Under the pieces are notes generated by a model, which was not told where the DNA came from, did no database searches, and saw nothing but the letters and a program-made list of their open reading frames with translations. DNA of 56,649 nucleotides from Proteobacteria bacterium UBA2133 (lineage in GTDB: Bacteria > Pseudomonadota > Gammaproteobacteria > Arenicellales > UBA868), in contig DCXP01000070.1 of NCBI GenBank assembly GCA_002327725.1, forward strand, positions 1,668 to 58,316. Direction: 5' to 3'. A program made the translations under genes and the position numbers. The stretch's first letter is position 1, and the number at the start of each line of letters is the position of its first letter. This document shows positions 32,984 to 41,583 of the stretch, one piece after another.

Positions 32984-34055
32984 GCCTTACTGACCGCTGT
33001 TCGAGTTGGCGGATGGCCCACTCGATGTGCTCATCTACCAGTTTCGAGATCGTGCCAAGCTGGGACTTCAGCGCCGTCATCGTCGATTCATCTGCAGGGC
33101 CGTTGCCCAGCGCTACGGCCAGGTTCCGCATCCAGCGTTCATAGCCCAGCCGGCGGATTGCGCTGCCGCGGGTATAGTGATCGAAACGCTCCGGGTTCCA
33201 GGAGAACAGTTCCAGCAGTGCAGGATTGTCCAGCCCGTGCCGGGCAGAGAATATTTCGTCTCCCTGGGGAGGCTGGCGATTATGAGGGCAGACCAGCTGA
33301 CAGTCGTCGCAGCCGAATATCCGGTTTCCCATCATCGGACGCAGATCCTCAGGGATCGAGGATTTATGTTCGATCGTAAGGTAAGCAATACAGCGTCGCG
33401 CGTCGAGCTGGTAGGGAGTGTCCAGGGCGTTCGTGGGACACTCCTCGGCACAGCGCGAACAGGACCCGCAGTGGTCTTCCTGGGGCTCGTCGATCGGAAG
33501 CGGAAGGTCGGTATACATCTCGCCAAGGAAGAACCAGGAGCCTGTTGCCGGGTCGATCAGGTTGGTGTTTTTCCCGATCCACCCGAGACCTCCGTTTTGC
33601 CCGAGCGGCTTTTCCATGACCGGAGCGCTGTCGACAAAGGCGCGGTACGCAAACGGCCCAATTGCGGATGTCATCAGATCAGCGAGTTTCTGGAGTCTTC
33701 GGCGCATCGACCGGTGGTAATCCCGGCCGATCGCGTAACGTGCTATGTATGCCCTGCACGAATCCCGAAGCACCCCTTCGGCGGCCGGTTCGGTCTCGGA
33801 CCAGTACCCCAGCCGCACACTGATCACTCTATAAACATCCGGAAACAGCGCCTTAGGATCCATCCGCTTAGCGGCATGGCGCGCCATAAATGCCATCTCC
33901 CCATGCCATCCGCGGGCGAGCCAGTTCTGCAATGCAGGTCCTGCAGCGTCAAGCTCGGCCGCTGAGATACCGACCGAGTCGAATCCGAGATCTCCGGACC
34001 AGCGTTGGATATCACGCTTCAGATCTGCGAGTGCGTCCGCCGACAAGTCGCCCAT
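32961..34055 (-). CDS. queG: Epoxyqueuosine reductase
   Basis: QueG is a cobalamin- and iron-sulfur-dependent enzyme that converts epoxyqueuosine to queuosine in tRNA. With the ATG at 34055 it has 364 residues. The N-terminal DUF1730-like region covers about 1-160; then come ferredoxin-type clusters CGSCSRCAEECP and CDDCQLVCPHNR. The C-terminal end lies antisense to the last codons of orn. An in-frame upstream extension would run into the divergent nnr gene and was rejected. Only 17 bases separate the queG and nnr start codons. Confidence 0.94.
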   Translation of the reverse strand: MGDLSADALADLKRDIQRWSGDLGFDSVGISAAELDAAGPALQNWLARGWHGEMAFMARHAAKRMDPKALFPDVYRVISVRLGYWSETEPAAEGVLRDSCRAYIARYAIGRDYHRSMRRRLQKLADLMTSAIGPFAYRAFVDSAPVMEKPLGQNGGLGWIGKNTNLIDPATGSWFFLGEMYTDLPLPIDEPQEDHCGSCSRCAEECPTNALDTPYQLDARRCIAYLTIEHKSSIPEDLRPMMGNRIFGCDDCQLVCPHNRQPPQGDEIFSARHGLDNPALLELFSWNPERFDHYTRGSAIRRLGYERWMRNLAVALGNGPADESTMTALKSQLGTISKLVDEHIEWAIRQLEQRSVRPNSQSRV

Positions 34056-34072
34056 CACGTTATGATAGCCCG

Positions 34073-35584
34073 ATGAACCACCTCGAGAATGTGCTTTGTT
34101 CGGTTTCCGAGGTTCGAGAGCTGGAGGCCGCCCAGATTGCAAACGGGGTCCCGGGGGAGGTGCTCATGGAAAGCGCCGGATCCAGCGCCTTCCGGCTCCT
34201 CCGTCAATGCTGGCCTCACGCCGAACAAATTGCCGTGTATTGCGGCGGCGGAAATAACGGCGGCGATGGGTATATTGTCGCAGGACTTGCCGCCGGCGCA
34301 GGACTTCATGTGAATCTTGTGGCTTTGGCACCGCCCGCAACGGCCGAAGCCCAGGGCGCGAAAGAAAAGGCGCAAGCGGCAGGAGTCCAGCCGACCGGAC
34401 ATTCATCGCAGGTGCTCAGTGAGGCCGATGTGGTGGTTGATGCGTTGCTCGGGATTGGTGTAACGGGAGCGTTGCGGGAGCCGTATGTCTCTGTGATTCG
34501 CGAGATCAATCAAAGCCCCGGCGTACGTCTCGCAATCGACGTGCCATCGGGCCTGAATGCGGATTCAGGCGCTGCTTTGCCCTGTGCAGTGAGCGCTGAT
34601 GCGACGATCACATTTATCCGGAACAAACGGGGCATGTTCACAGGTTCAGGTCCCGACTACTCTGGGACGATTGTTCTGGAACACCTTGGCGTAGCGGTGG
34701 GAGTATCCAGAGAGCGACAGGAGCCGGGTCGCTGGGGTCTCCGCCTCTCGGAGGAATGGGTGAGGCAGGTCCTGCCACCCCGTCATGCGACTTTCCACAA
34801 GGGAAACGCAGGCCATCTCCTGGTCATCGGGGGCGGTCCAGGCATGCCTGGTGCGGCTGTGCTGGCGGGGCGGGCGGCTCTGCGCTCGGGTGCGGGACGG
34901 GTCACGATTGCCTGCCATCCGGACAACCGTCTCGCCGTCCCCTCGCATACCCCTGAACTGATGGTGGCGGCCCCGCAGGAGCCGCGTGATCTTGCCGCGC
35001 TGCTGGATCAATCTGATGCTGCCGTCATTGGCCCGGGCCTGGGACAGAGTGACTGGGCAAAATCACTGTATGCGGCCTGTCGAGACCGCCCGCTACCCAA
35101 GGTCCTTGATGCTGATGCGTTGAATCTGCTCTCGTGTGAGCCTGTTCCCCTGCCGGGATCTGTAGTGACACCGCATCCTGGAGAGGCGGCTCGGCTGAGT
35201 CAATTGAGTGTGGTGGAGGTTCAGAGCGACCGCCCGGCCGTGGCGGACACGCTCGCATCTAAATTCGATTCGGTCTGTGTGCTTAAAGGTGCAGGTACCC
35301 TGGTTGCCGAGACGGGCAAGCGGGTGCTTGTCTGTGACCGTGGCCACCCGGGAATGGCGACGGCCGGTATGGGCGATGTTTTGAGCGGGGTGATCGGGGC
35401 CCTGCTCAGCCAAGGGGTTAGCCCCTATGAGGCCGCCGGCGCGGGGGTCTGGATGCATGCTGCCGCGGGTGACCTTGTCGGGGCGCACGCTGGCGGCATC
35501 GGATTGATGGCGACCGATCTGGAGCCTTATCTCGGCCAATGGAGGGCGGTACCGCCTTCAGGAGTAGTGACGGATGGAAGGTGA
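34073..35584 (+). CDS. nnr: Bifunctional NAD(P)H-hydrate epimerase / dehydratase
   Basis: Nnr repairs the damaged cofactors NADHX and NADPHX. From the ATG at 34073 it has 504 residues: an N-terminal YjeF epimerase domain (about 1-215, CGGGNNGGDGY and AIDVPSGLNADSG) and a C-terminal ADP-dependent dehydratase of ribokinase-like fold (about 225-495, GHLLVIGGGPGMPGA, TPHPGEAARL and GHPGMATAGMGDVLSG). It overlaps tsaE by 11 bases. It is head-to-head with queG. Confidence 0.95.
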   Translation: MNHLENVLCSVSEVRELEAAQIANGVPGEVLMESAGSSAFRLLRQCWPHAEQIAVYCGGGNNGGDGYIVAGLAAGAGLHVNLVALAPPATAEAQGAKEKAQAAGVQPTGHSSQVLSEADVVVDALLGIGVTGALREPYVSVIREINQSPGVRLAIDVPSGLNADSGAALPCAVSADATITFIRNKRGMFTGSGPDYSGTIVLEHLGVAVGVSRERQEPGRWGLRLSEEWVRQVLPPRHATFHKGNAGHLLVIGGGPGMPGAAVLAGRAALRSGAGRVTIACHPDNRLAVPSHTPELMVAAPQEPRDLAALLDQSDAAVIGPGLGQSDWAKSLYAACRDRPLPKVLDADALNLLSCEPVPLPGSVVTPHPGEAARLSQLSVVEVQSDRPAVADTLASKFDSVCVLKGAGTLVAETGKRVLVCDRGHPGMATAGMGDVLSGVIGALLSQGVSPYEAAGAGVWMHAAAGDLVGAHAGGIGLMATDLEPYLGQWRAVPPSGVVTDGR

Positions 35585-35993
35585 CTATGACGTCACCAAT
35601 GCGGACCAGATGCGGGCTCTGGGCGAATCTTTTGCAGGGGAGTTACGCCTATCGGAGGTGGTGTTCCTTGAGGGCGATCTCGGCAGCGGAAAGACGACTT
35701 TTGCACAGGGTGTCGTCGGCGGCCTCGGTAGTGATGCCGCTGTAGTGAGCCCTACCTATACATTGGTTGAGGAGTATTTAACCTCCCTTGGAAAAGTCCA
35801 TCATCTCGATCTTTATCGGATCGAAAGCCCCGATGAGGTCGAGGGCCTTGCCATACGGGATCGCTACGACGCCGGAACCGTACTCCTTGTTGAATGGCCG
35901 GACCGGGGTACCGGCTTTTTACCTTCACCCGACTGGCGGATTCATCTGCGCTATAGCGATCTGGGCAGATCGGTTTGTATATTGCGAAATTGA
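35574..35993 (+). CDS. tsaE: tRNA t6A biosynthesis ATPase TsaE
   Basis: TsaE is the P-loop ATPase that drives the TsaBDE complex making N6-threonylcarbamoyladenosine 37 in ANN-decoding tRNAs. The 139-residue protein has Walker A GDLGSGKTT (34-42), the switch-like SPTYTLVEEY and HLDLYRIESPDEVEGL, and the Walker B-like VLLVEWPDRG. It overlaps nnr upstream and amiB downstream. TsaB, TsaD and TsaC are not in the window. Confidence 0.94.
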   Translation: MEGDYDVTNADQMRALGESFAGELRLSEVVFLEGDLGSGKTTFAQGVVGGLGSDAAVVSPTYTLVEEYLTSLGKVHHLDLYRIESPDEVEGLAIRDRYDAGTVLLVEWPDRGTGFLPSPDWRIHLRYSDLGRSVCILRN

Positions 35994-37309
35994 AGGCAAA
36001 GTCGAGTGCCCAGTGGGTTTGGTACTTGATGCCTGCGCTGGGATTTATCTGGCTGATGCTATGTGCGGCTGCAACCTGTGCAGATGATATTGCAGTGATC
36101 GGCAGCCGCCTTTGGCATGGCCCCGATAGAACCCGCCTGGTCCTCGAATTGTCCGGCCCGGTCGACTACAAGGTTTTCAGCCTCGAAGATCCCAATAGAG
36201 TCGTCATTGACCTTAAACACGCCCACCTTGGGGGCGCGGCTTCGCTACCGATAGAAGGGGGTGGCCCGATCAAAAGAGTCCGCACCGGCAACCCATCGGT
36301 GGGCGTGCTGCGCCTGGTACTGGATCTGCTTCGGCCGCGGAACTATCGGGCCTTTTTGCTCAGCCCGAGCGCTTCCTATCCGCACCGCCTGGTCATCGAC
36401 CTCACCGGAACCGCTCCGGCCGCCACGACATCTGTCGACGCGTCTGACATCCGGGAGCAGGATTATCTGGTGGTGATTGATCCCGGACACGGCGGCGAAG
36501 ACCCGGGCGCAGTGGGCGGCAAAGGGTCGCACGAGAAACAAGTTGTCCTGGAGATTGCCAGCCGCTTGAAGCGAATCATCAACTGGGACAGCCGGATGCG
36601 TGCTGTGTTGACCCGTACCGGTGACTACTATGTGAGCCTTCGCCGACGGGTGGCGTTCGCGATGGGCCGAGGGGCGGATATCTTCATCTCGATTCATGCG
36701 GACGCCGCGAAACGCCGCAGCGCCCACGGCAGCTCTGTTTACATTCTTTCTACCGACGGCGCGAGCAGCGAGTTGGGCAAATGGCTTGCACTTCGGGAAA
36801 ATGCCGCGGATCTTGCAGGCGGAGTCGATATCGGGGAACAGGAGCCGATACTCCAGAAGACGCTTTTGGACATGGGGCTCGACTGGAAAATAAGGGAAAG
36901 CCGTGCGCTTGGCGCGCACCTCCTCAAGGCGCTGGGCAAAGTCGGCCCTTTGCACAGTCCGAATGTTGAGCGGGCAGGTTTTGCCGTTCTGAAGTCCGTG
37001 GATATTCCGGCAGTACTCGTCGAGACAGGATTCATGACCAACCGGGCCGAGGAGCAGGCGCTTGGCCAGGCGCTGGTGCAGGAGCGGATTGCCGGGGCGA
37101 TTTTCCGTGGCTTGTCGACCTACTGTGACCTCGACCCACGTTGTCCCGAAACAGTCCGCGAGGCGGATGTTTACGTTGTGGCGCCGGGAGATTCTCTTGC
37201 ATTGATTGCGGCGCGTCTGGGATTTACCGTAGCCGATCTCAAACGCATAAACCGTCTGACGACACAAACCCTGGAAATTGGGCAAAAGCTCACGGTACCC
37301 GTCCGATGA
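35975..37309 (+). CDS. amiB: N-acetylmuramoyl-L-alanine amidase with AMIN and LysM domains
   Basis: A periplasmic amidase that splits septal peptidoglycan during daughter-cell separation. In 444 residues: a signal peptide (hydrophobic MPALGFIWLMLCAAATCA near 19-36), an AMIN targeting domain (about 40-145), an Amidase_3 zinc domain (about 166-385) with VVIDPGHGGEDPGA, the glutamate of HEKQVVLEIA, FISIHADA and LVETGFMTN, and one LysM repeat at the C terminus (VYVVAPGDSLALIAARLG). The start is a TTG at 35975 or another TTG at 35990; the ATG at 36029 would leave the signal peptide with no basic start. The order tsaE-amiB is as in E. coli. Confidence 0.93.
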   Translation: MYIAKLKAKSSAQWVWYLMPALGFIWLMLCAAATCADDIAVIGSRLWHGPDRTRLVLELSGPVDYKVFSLEDPNRVVIDLKHAHLGGAASLPIEGGGPIKRVRTGNPSVGVLRLVLDLLRPRNYRAFLLSPSASYPHRLVIDLTGTAPAATTSVDASDIREQDYLVVIDPGHGGEDPGAVGGKGSHEKQVVLEIASRLKRIINWDSRMRAVLTRTGDYYVSLRRRVAFAMGRGADIFISIHADAAKRRSAHGSSVYILSTDGASSELGKWLALRENAADLAGGVDIGEQEPILQKTLLDMGLDWKIRESRALGAHLLKALGKVGPLHSPNVERAGFAVLKSVDIPAVLVETGFMTNRAEEQALGQALVQERIAGAIFRGLSTYCDLDPRCPETVREADVYVVAPGDSLALIAARLGFTVADLKRINRLTTQTLEIGQKLTVPVR

Positions 37310-38358
37310 GTCTCGAGCATAGCGCCCCGGTGGTGATTCCGGCGACTCGGGCAACCGCTCCGACGCTGCCCGTGATCTGCCTTACTGGGTCGACGGCAAC
37401 CGGGAAAACCGACCTTGCGATAACCCTGGCAAGACAGTTACCCATCGATTTGATCAGCGTCGACTCCGGACAGGTTTATTGCGAGATGAACATTGGAACG
37501 GCAAAACCGGAGTCTTCAATGCTGCAAAAGTTTCCGCACGGACTTGTTGATGTCCGGGAGGTTGACAATCCCTATTCGGCTGCGGATTTTCGGCGCGACG
37601 CTGAAGAACTGATCCAGCGGAGCCTCAGTAACCGACGCATTCCATTGCTGGTAGGCGGCACGCTTTTTTATTTTTCTGCCTTGCTGGACGGGCTGCCTGA
37701 TCTTCCTGAGGCCGATCCGCGATTGCGGGCCACCCTGGAAGAGGAGGCGAACACAAAGGGGTGGGCAACGATGTACCGCAAGCTGCAGAAACTCGACCCG
37801 TCCGCTTCCCGACGAATTGATCCCAACGACCGGCAGCGGGTCCTGAGAGCGCTGGAGATCAATCTTCTCTCAGGGAAAATGATCGAAGCCACTGAATCTG
37901 CCAACGGCCTTATGGCGAGAGGCATTCCGGTGTTGAAGTTGGCCCTTTTTGTTTCAGACAGAGCGGCGCTGCATCGGAGAATTTCTGAGCGGCTCGATCA
38001 AATGTTACAGAGCGGCTTTGTTGCGGAAGTGAACGGTCTCAAGGAACAGTTCCCCGGCGCCCGGCAAACCCCGGCGATGCGCAGCGTGGGTTACCAGCAA
38101 ATCTGGTCTTACCTCGACCAGGAAGTGAGTTACCGGGAAATGGTTGAAGATATCTGTACCGCGACGAGACGTCTTGCCAAACGGCAACTCACCTGGCTGC
38201 GAAACGAACCGGGGTGCGTATGGTTTGATACCCTGAACCCACGACTGACGGAAGGAGTTCTGGGGTTTTTGGCGAGTTCGGGGGTAGCTGCAGCCGGCAG
38301 GGTTGAAATATCAACCCGCGAGCCTTACATTCCAAGAGCGATAGAAATAAATCGTTAA
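37306..38358 (+). CDS. miaA: tRNA dimethylallyltransferase
   Basis: MiaA adds the dimethylallyl group of DMAPP to A37 of UNN-decoding tRNAs; DMAPP comes from the pathway that ends in IspH. The 350-residue protein has the P-loop GSTATGKTD, DSGQVYCEMNIGTAKP, NPYSAADF, LVGGTLFYFSALL and the C-terminal block RRLAKRQLTWLRNE. The ATG at 37306 shares an ATGA overlap with the amiB stop. In E. coli, Pseudomonas and many relatives mutL lies between amiB and miaA; here it is absent. Confidence 0.95.
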   Translation: MSLEHSAPVVIPATRATAPTLPVICLTGSTATGKTDLAITLARQLPIDLISVDSGQVYCEMNIGTAKPESSMLQKFPHGLVDVREVDNPYSAADFRRDAEELIQRSLSNRRIPLLVGGTLFYFSALLDGLPDLPEADPRLRATLEEEANTKGWATMYRKLQKLDPSASRRIDPNDRQRVLRALEINLLSGKMIEATESANGLMARGIPVLKLALFVSDRAALHRRISERLDQMLQSGFVAEVNGLKEQFPGARQTPAMRSVGYQQIWSYLDQEVSYREMVEDICTATRRLAKRQLTWLRNEPGCVWFDTLNPRLTEGVLGFLASSGVAAAGRVEISTREPYIPRAIEINR

Positions 38359-38382
38359 CAATCAATTCACGAAGAAAATAAT
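38355..38382 (+). promoter_or_regulatory. Candidate hfq promoter
   Basis: TTAACA (38355-38360), a 16-base spacer and AATAAT (38377-38382), each matching consensus at five of six positions, lie in an AT-rich island. The -10 overlaps a perfect palindrome at 38374-38390, which would allow repression by a dimeric regulator. Transcripts would have a leader of about 140 bases. Confidence 0.5.
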
Positions 38383-38390
38383 TTATTTTC
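38374..38390. repeat. 17-base AT-rich palindrome upstream of hfq
   Basis: GAAAATAA, one T, then TTATTTTC form a perfect inverted repeat. The surrounding 60 bases are strikingly AT-rich for this GC-rich chromosome. It coincides with the candidate -10 box of hfq, so an operator role is plausible. Confidence 0.5.
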
Positions 38391-38529
38391 ATATTGTGCA
38401 CTGGCGTCGCGTTAACCCCGAAGACGGCACCGCAGATCTGCTTGCCGGTGGATACCGCCGCGGCCGTGTTCTGGCTGAAACAGGGGCCACGCCTGCCACC
38501 TGCACCATTTTTCAGACAGGAGCTTGTTC

Positions 38530-38841
38530 ATGAACCAGCAAAGAGGCGCTGCACTTCAGGATCCATTCCTCAATATTCTCCGCAAAGAGCGAATCCCCGT
38601 ATCCATCTACCTCATCAACGGCATCAAGTTGCAGGGCCAGGTAGAATCATTCGATCCCTTCGTCGTCCTCCTCAGAAACAGCGTAAGCCAGCTGATTTAC
38701 AAGCATGCCATCTCGACGATTGTGCCGTCCCGGGCAGTTCGAATCCCCTACGGGAACGACGATGTCGATCACCGCGAAGAACTGCCTGCCCCTTCGGAAG
38801 AGGAATCCTTGCGCCCGCACTCAGAGACATTCACGGATTGA
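38530..38841 (+). CDS. hfq: RNA chaperone Hfq
   Basis: Hfq is a hexameric Sm-like ring that pairs small RNAs with mRNAs. The ATG at 38530, with CAGGAG at 38517-38522, gives 103 residues: Sm1 region ALQDPFLNILRKERIPVSIYL, starting at about residue 8, VESFDPFVVLLRN, and the Sm2 signature YKHAISTIVPSR, followed by an acidic disordered tail. A longer reading in another frame across the same DNA is a shadow. It lies between miaA and hflX as in E. coli. Confidence 0.97.
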   Translation: MNQQRGAALQDPFLNILRKERIPVSIYLINGIKLQGQVESFDPFVVLLRNSVSQLIYKHAISTIVPSRAVRIPYGNDDVDHREELPAPSEEESLRPHSETFTD

Positions 38842-38913
38842 TGCTGACCTCGTTCATCGGCGGGGTGCAGGCCCTGGTTGCGGCCAAGCTGGCGGCGCGG
38901 GCCTAGTACCGAT

Positions 38914-40275
38914 TTGACGATCTCCAGCGATTCCCAACCGCGGCTGGACCAGCCCGAGCGCGCCGTGCTCGTACATCAGAGTTCGGTTAGCCGGGTGTTG
39001 GAGACGGACTTTGATGAGCTGGTTGGTCTTGCGGAGTCTGCCGGCGCAACCGTTGTCGGTCGGATAGGGGCAACCCGGCGTGTGCCGGAGGCCGGCACGT
39101 TTGTCGGCCGCGGTAAAGCGCAAGAGATCGCTGCATCGATAGAACAGGAAGGTGCGGATCTGGTGATCATTGATCAGCCGATCTCACCGGTTCAGGAGCG
39201 CAATCTCGAGCGCCTGACACAATGTCGAGTGATTGACCGGACACGACTGATTCTGGACATCTTCGCCCTGCGGGCGCGCACTCATGAAGGCAAACTACAG
39301 GTGGAACTGGCCCAGCTTCGACATCTGTCCACACGCCTCATTAGAGGATGGACGCACCTTGAGCGCCAGCGTGGCGGCATCGGCTTACGGGGCCCAGGTG
39401 AGACGCAGTTGGAGACCGATCGACGTCTACTGGGGATGCGAATCAGGCACCTGCAGAGCCGGCTTGCGAAAGTGGGTCTTCAGCGAGGCCTGCGGCGGCG
39501 ACGCCGAAACCGGGAACGCCTTCCCACAGTCGCTATCGTAGGTTATACCAATTCGGGGAAATCTTCTTTGTTCAATAGACTGGTCGGTGCTCAGAGTTAT
39601 TGTGCCGACCAGTTATTTGCCACGCTGGATCCCACCATGCGTCGACTGGACCTGCCGGGGTTTGGTCCGCTGATCCTCTCAGATACCGTGGGATTTATTC
39701 AGGGGCTGCCACACGCTCTCATACAGGCGTTTCTCTCGACGCTGGAGGAGGTAAGCTCGGCAGATTTTCTGCTTCGGGTAGCAGATGACTCATACCCGGA
39801 TGTCCGCGAGCAGGAGGCCCAGGTCGAACAGGTACTCGAGGAGATCGGGGCGACCCACATTCCTTCTTTAACGGTGCGCAACAAGAGCGATGCGAGCGGC
39901 AGGACTTCGGAATTCATCAATGGGCAGGCGCACACCCGGCCGGTGATTCGGGTTTCCGCCAGAACCGGAGAGGGAATAGAAGCGCTTCAGGCACAGTTGG
40001 CAGAAAGTTTGTCGAGCGCAAGGCGTCCCTGCGTGCTGCGTTTGCCGGCAAGTCAGGGTCGGCTCCGCGCCCGGATATATGCACTGGCGACGGTTAATGA
40101 AGAAACCGTCACGGACGAAGGGGAAATCCTTATTACGATCAACGTCGACGCTCCGACGATAGGACGCATCGAAAATGAACCGGATTTTGATTCGGATTAC
40201 TGGGTTGACCTCGTTCCCGGGGGCTCAGGAATAGGTGCGGCCGTGAAGAACGCTGCAACAGGAGCGAAGGTCTGA
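38914..40275 (+). CDS. hflX: Ribosome-associated GTPase HflX
   Basis: HflX splits stalled or idle 70S ribosomes under stress. The protein has the family-specific N-terminal domain (VGRGKAQEIAASI, ILDIFALRARTHEGKLQVEL, GPGETQLETDRRLL), then the G domain with GYTNSGKSSLFNRL, DTVGFIQGLPHALI and NKSD. I use the TTG at 38914 (about 453 residues); a TTG at 38878 is the other candidate and neither has a strong ribosome-binding site. The gap to hfq is 72 bases. Confidence 0.93.
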   Translation: MTISSDSQPRLDQPERAVLVHQSSVSRVLETDFDELVGLAESAGATVVGRIGATRRVPEAGTFVGRGKAQEIAASIEQEGADLVIIDQPISPVQERNLERLTQCRVIDRTRLILDIFALRARTHEGKLQVELAQLRHLSTRLIRGWTHLERQRGGIGLRGPGETQLETDRRLLGMRIRHLQSRLAKVGLQRGLRRRRRNRERLPTVAIVGYTNSGKSSLFNRLVGAQSYCADQLFATLDPTMRRLDLPGFGPLILSDTVGFIQGLPHALIQAFLSTLEEVSSADFLLRVADDSYPDVREQEAQVEQVLEEIGATHIPSLTVRNKSDASGRTSEFINGQAHTRPVIRVSARTGEGIEALQAQLAESLSSARRPCVLRLPASQGRLRARIYALATVNEETVTDEGEILITINVDAPTIGRIENEPDFDSDYWVDLVPGGSGIGAAVKNAATGAKV

Positions 40276-40278
40276 ACG

Positions 40279-40287
40279 TGATAAAAT
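40279..40287 (+). promoter_or_regulatory. Possible extended -10 promoter of hflK
   Basis: TGATAAAAT is an extended -10 element immediately after the hflX stop, 75 bases before the hflK ATG. No convincing -35 box accompanies it. Confidence 0.35.
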
Positions 40288-40362
40288 TTGCGGTATCGCG
40301 AGTTCGTGGCCGCTTGTATCCCTGCGGTGACGACGATTTTTCACTCAAGAGGTAAATAGCAC

Positions 40363-41583
40363 ATGCCATGGAATCAACCGGGGTCCAACAACCGTGACCC
40401 CTGGGGTCAGGGTAATGGCCAGAATGGACCACCCGACCTGGATGAGGTCATCCGGGACCTGCAGAAAAAATTAGGCGGTCTCTTCGGGGGCGGAGGTTCT
40501 GGCCGCAAAGGCGGCGGAAAGTTGCCGTCGTTCGGTTCGAAAGCGATCGCTCCCATCGCCGTCATCCTGGTGGGGCTCTGGATGGCAACAGGATTTTACG
40601 TGGTTGAGCAGGGTCAGCAGGGCGTCGAACTGCGGTTCGGTGCCTACAAAACCATCAAAGATGCGGGCCTCAGGTGGCATATCCCTTACCCGGTGGAAGC
40701 CGTCGAGATCGTGAACGTTCAACAGATCCGGACGGTGGAGGTGGGCTATCGGACAAATACCCGCTCGAGCCAGCTCGCCGGGGTGCCCCGTGAAGCACTC
40801 ATGCTGACAGCAGACGAGAACATCATTGATATCCACTTCGCGGTTCAGTACGACATTAAAGACCCCAGGGAATTGCTGTTCAACGTCGCAGAACCGCAGG
40901 ATCTGGTTGTGCGCGGGGCCACAGAAAGTGCCGTCAGGGAGATCGTCGGCCGGAATACCATGGATTTCGCCATCACCGGCGGGCGCGCCGAGATCGCGCA
41001 GGAGACCAAGACCCTGCTACAGGAGATTCTTGACCGCTACGACACCGGAATCAATATCAAGGCAGTAGAGATGCAGAACGCGCAACCGCCTGCGGAGGTC
41101 AAAGCGGCCTTCGACGATGCGGTAAAAGCCAGAGAAGACGAGGAACGACTGAAGAACGAGGCTCAAGCGTATCAGAACGATGTCATCCCAAGGGCGCGGG
41201 GAGCCGCTGCCCGACTGGAGCAGGAGGCGATCGCCTATCAGGCCAGTGTCGTGGCTGCTGCACGTGGTGAAGCGTCGCGGTTTATCCAGGTACTCGATGA
41301 GTATGCCAAGGCGCCAAATGTCACGCGGGACCGGCTTTATATCGATGCGCTCGAAGAGGTCTATGGAAACTCAACCAAACTCGTTATCGACCAGAACAGT
41401 GGATCGAATAACGTGATGTATTTGCCGCTTGACCAGTTGATTCGACAACGCGGCGGTGCATCGGTTACCGGCGCAACCGGATCGGAATCTGCGGATGCGG
41501 GCTTCAGTGGTGGATCATTCAGCGGGGCTAACACTAACTCGCGGCAGGAGCGTTCCAGCCGTCTACGGAGCTTGACACAATGA
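40363..41583 (+). CDS. hflK: HflK, membrane-protease regulator
   Basis: HflK and HflC form a large periplasmic cage that surrounds FtsH and modulates membrane-protein degradation. The 406-residue protein has a glycine-rich, proline-rich N-terminal cytoplasmic part (1-60), one transmembrane helix (about 61-82, PIAVILVGLWMATGFYVV), an SPFH/band-7 domain (VEQGQQGVELRFG onward), a helical rod rich in Ala/Glu (about 240-320) and a low-complexity Ser/Gly tail. It shares ATGA with hflC. Confidence 0.96.
   Translation: MPWNQPGSNNRDPWGQGNGQNGPPDLDEVIRDLQKKLGGLFGGGGSGRKGGGKLPSFGSKAIAPIAVILVGLWMATGFYVVEQGQQGVELRFGAYKTIKDAGLRWHIPYPVEAVEIVNVQQIRTVEVGYRTNTRSSQLAGVPREALMLTADENIIDIHFAVQYDIKDPRELLFNVAEPQDLVVRGATESAVREIVGRNTMDFAITGGRAEIAQETKTLLQEILDRYDTGINIKAVEMQNAQPPAEVKAAFDDAVKAREDEERLKNEAQAYQNDVIPRARGAAARLEQEAIAYQASVVAAARGEASRFIQVLDEYAKAPNVTRDRLYIDALEEVYGNSTKLVIDQNSGSNNVMYLPLDQLIRQRGGASVTGATGSESADAGFSGGSFSGANTNSRQERSSRLRSLTQ

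Noticed and set aside
33006..33965. Rightward 319-codon open frame opposite queG
   Set aside because: Antisense to queG, whose Fe-S cysteine motifs confirm the minus-strand reading.
36245..37354. Leftward 369-codon open frame opposite amiB
   Set aside because: Antisense to the amidase domain; no motif, and it runs across the amiB-miaA junction.
38394..38906. Rightward 170-codon frame covering hfq
   Set aside because: It lies in another frame of hfq, which has a clear Sm fold and ribosome-binding site.
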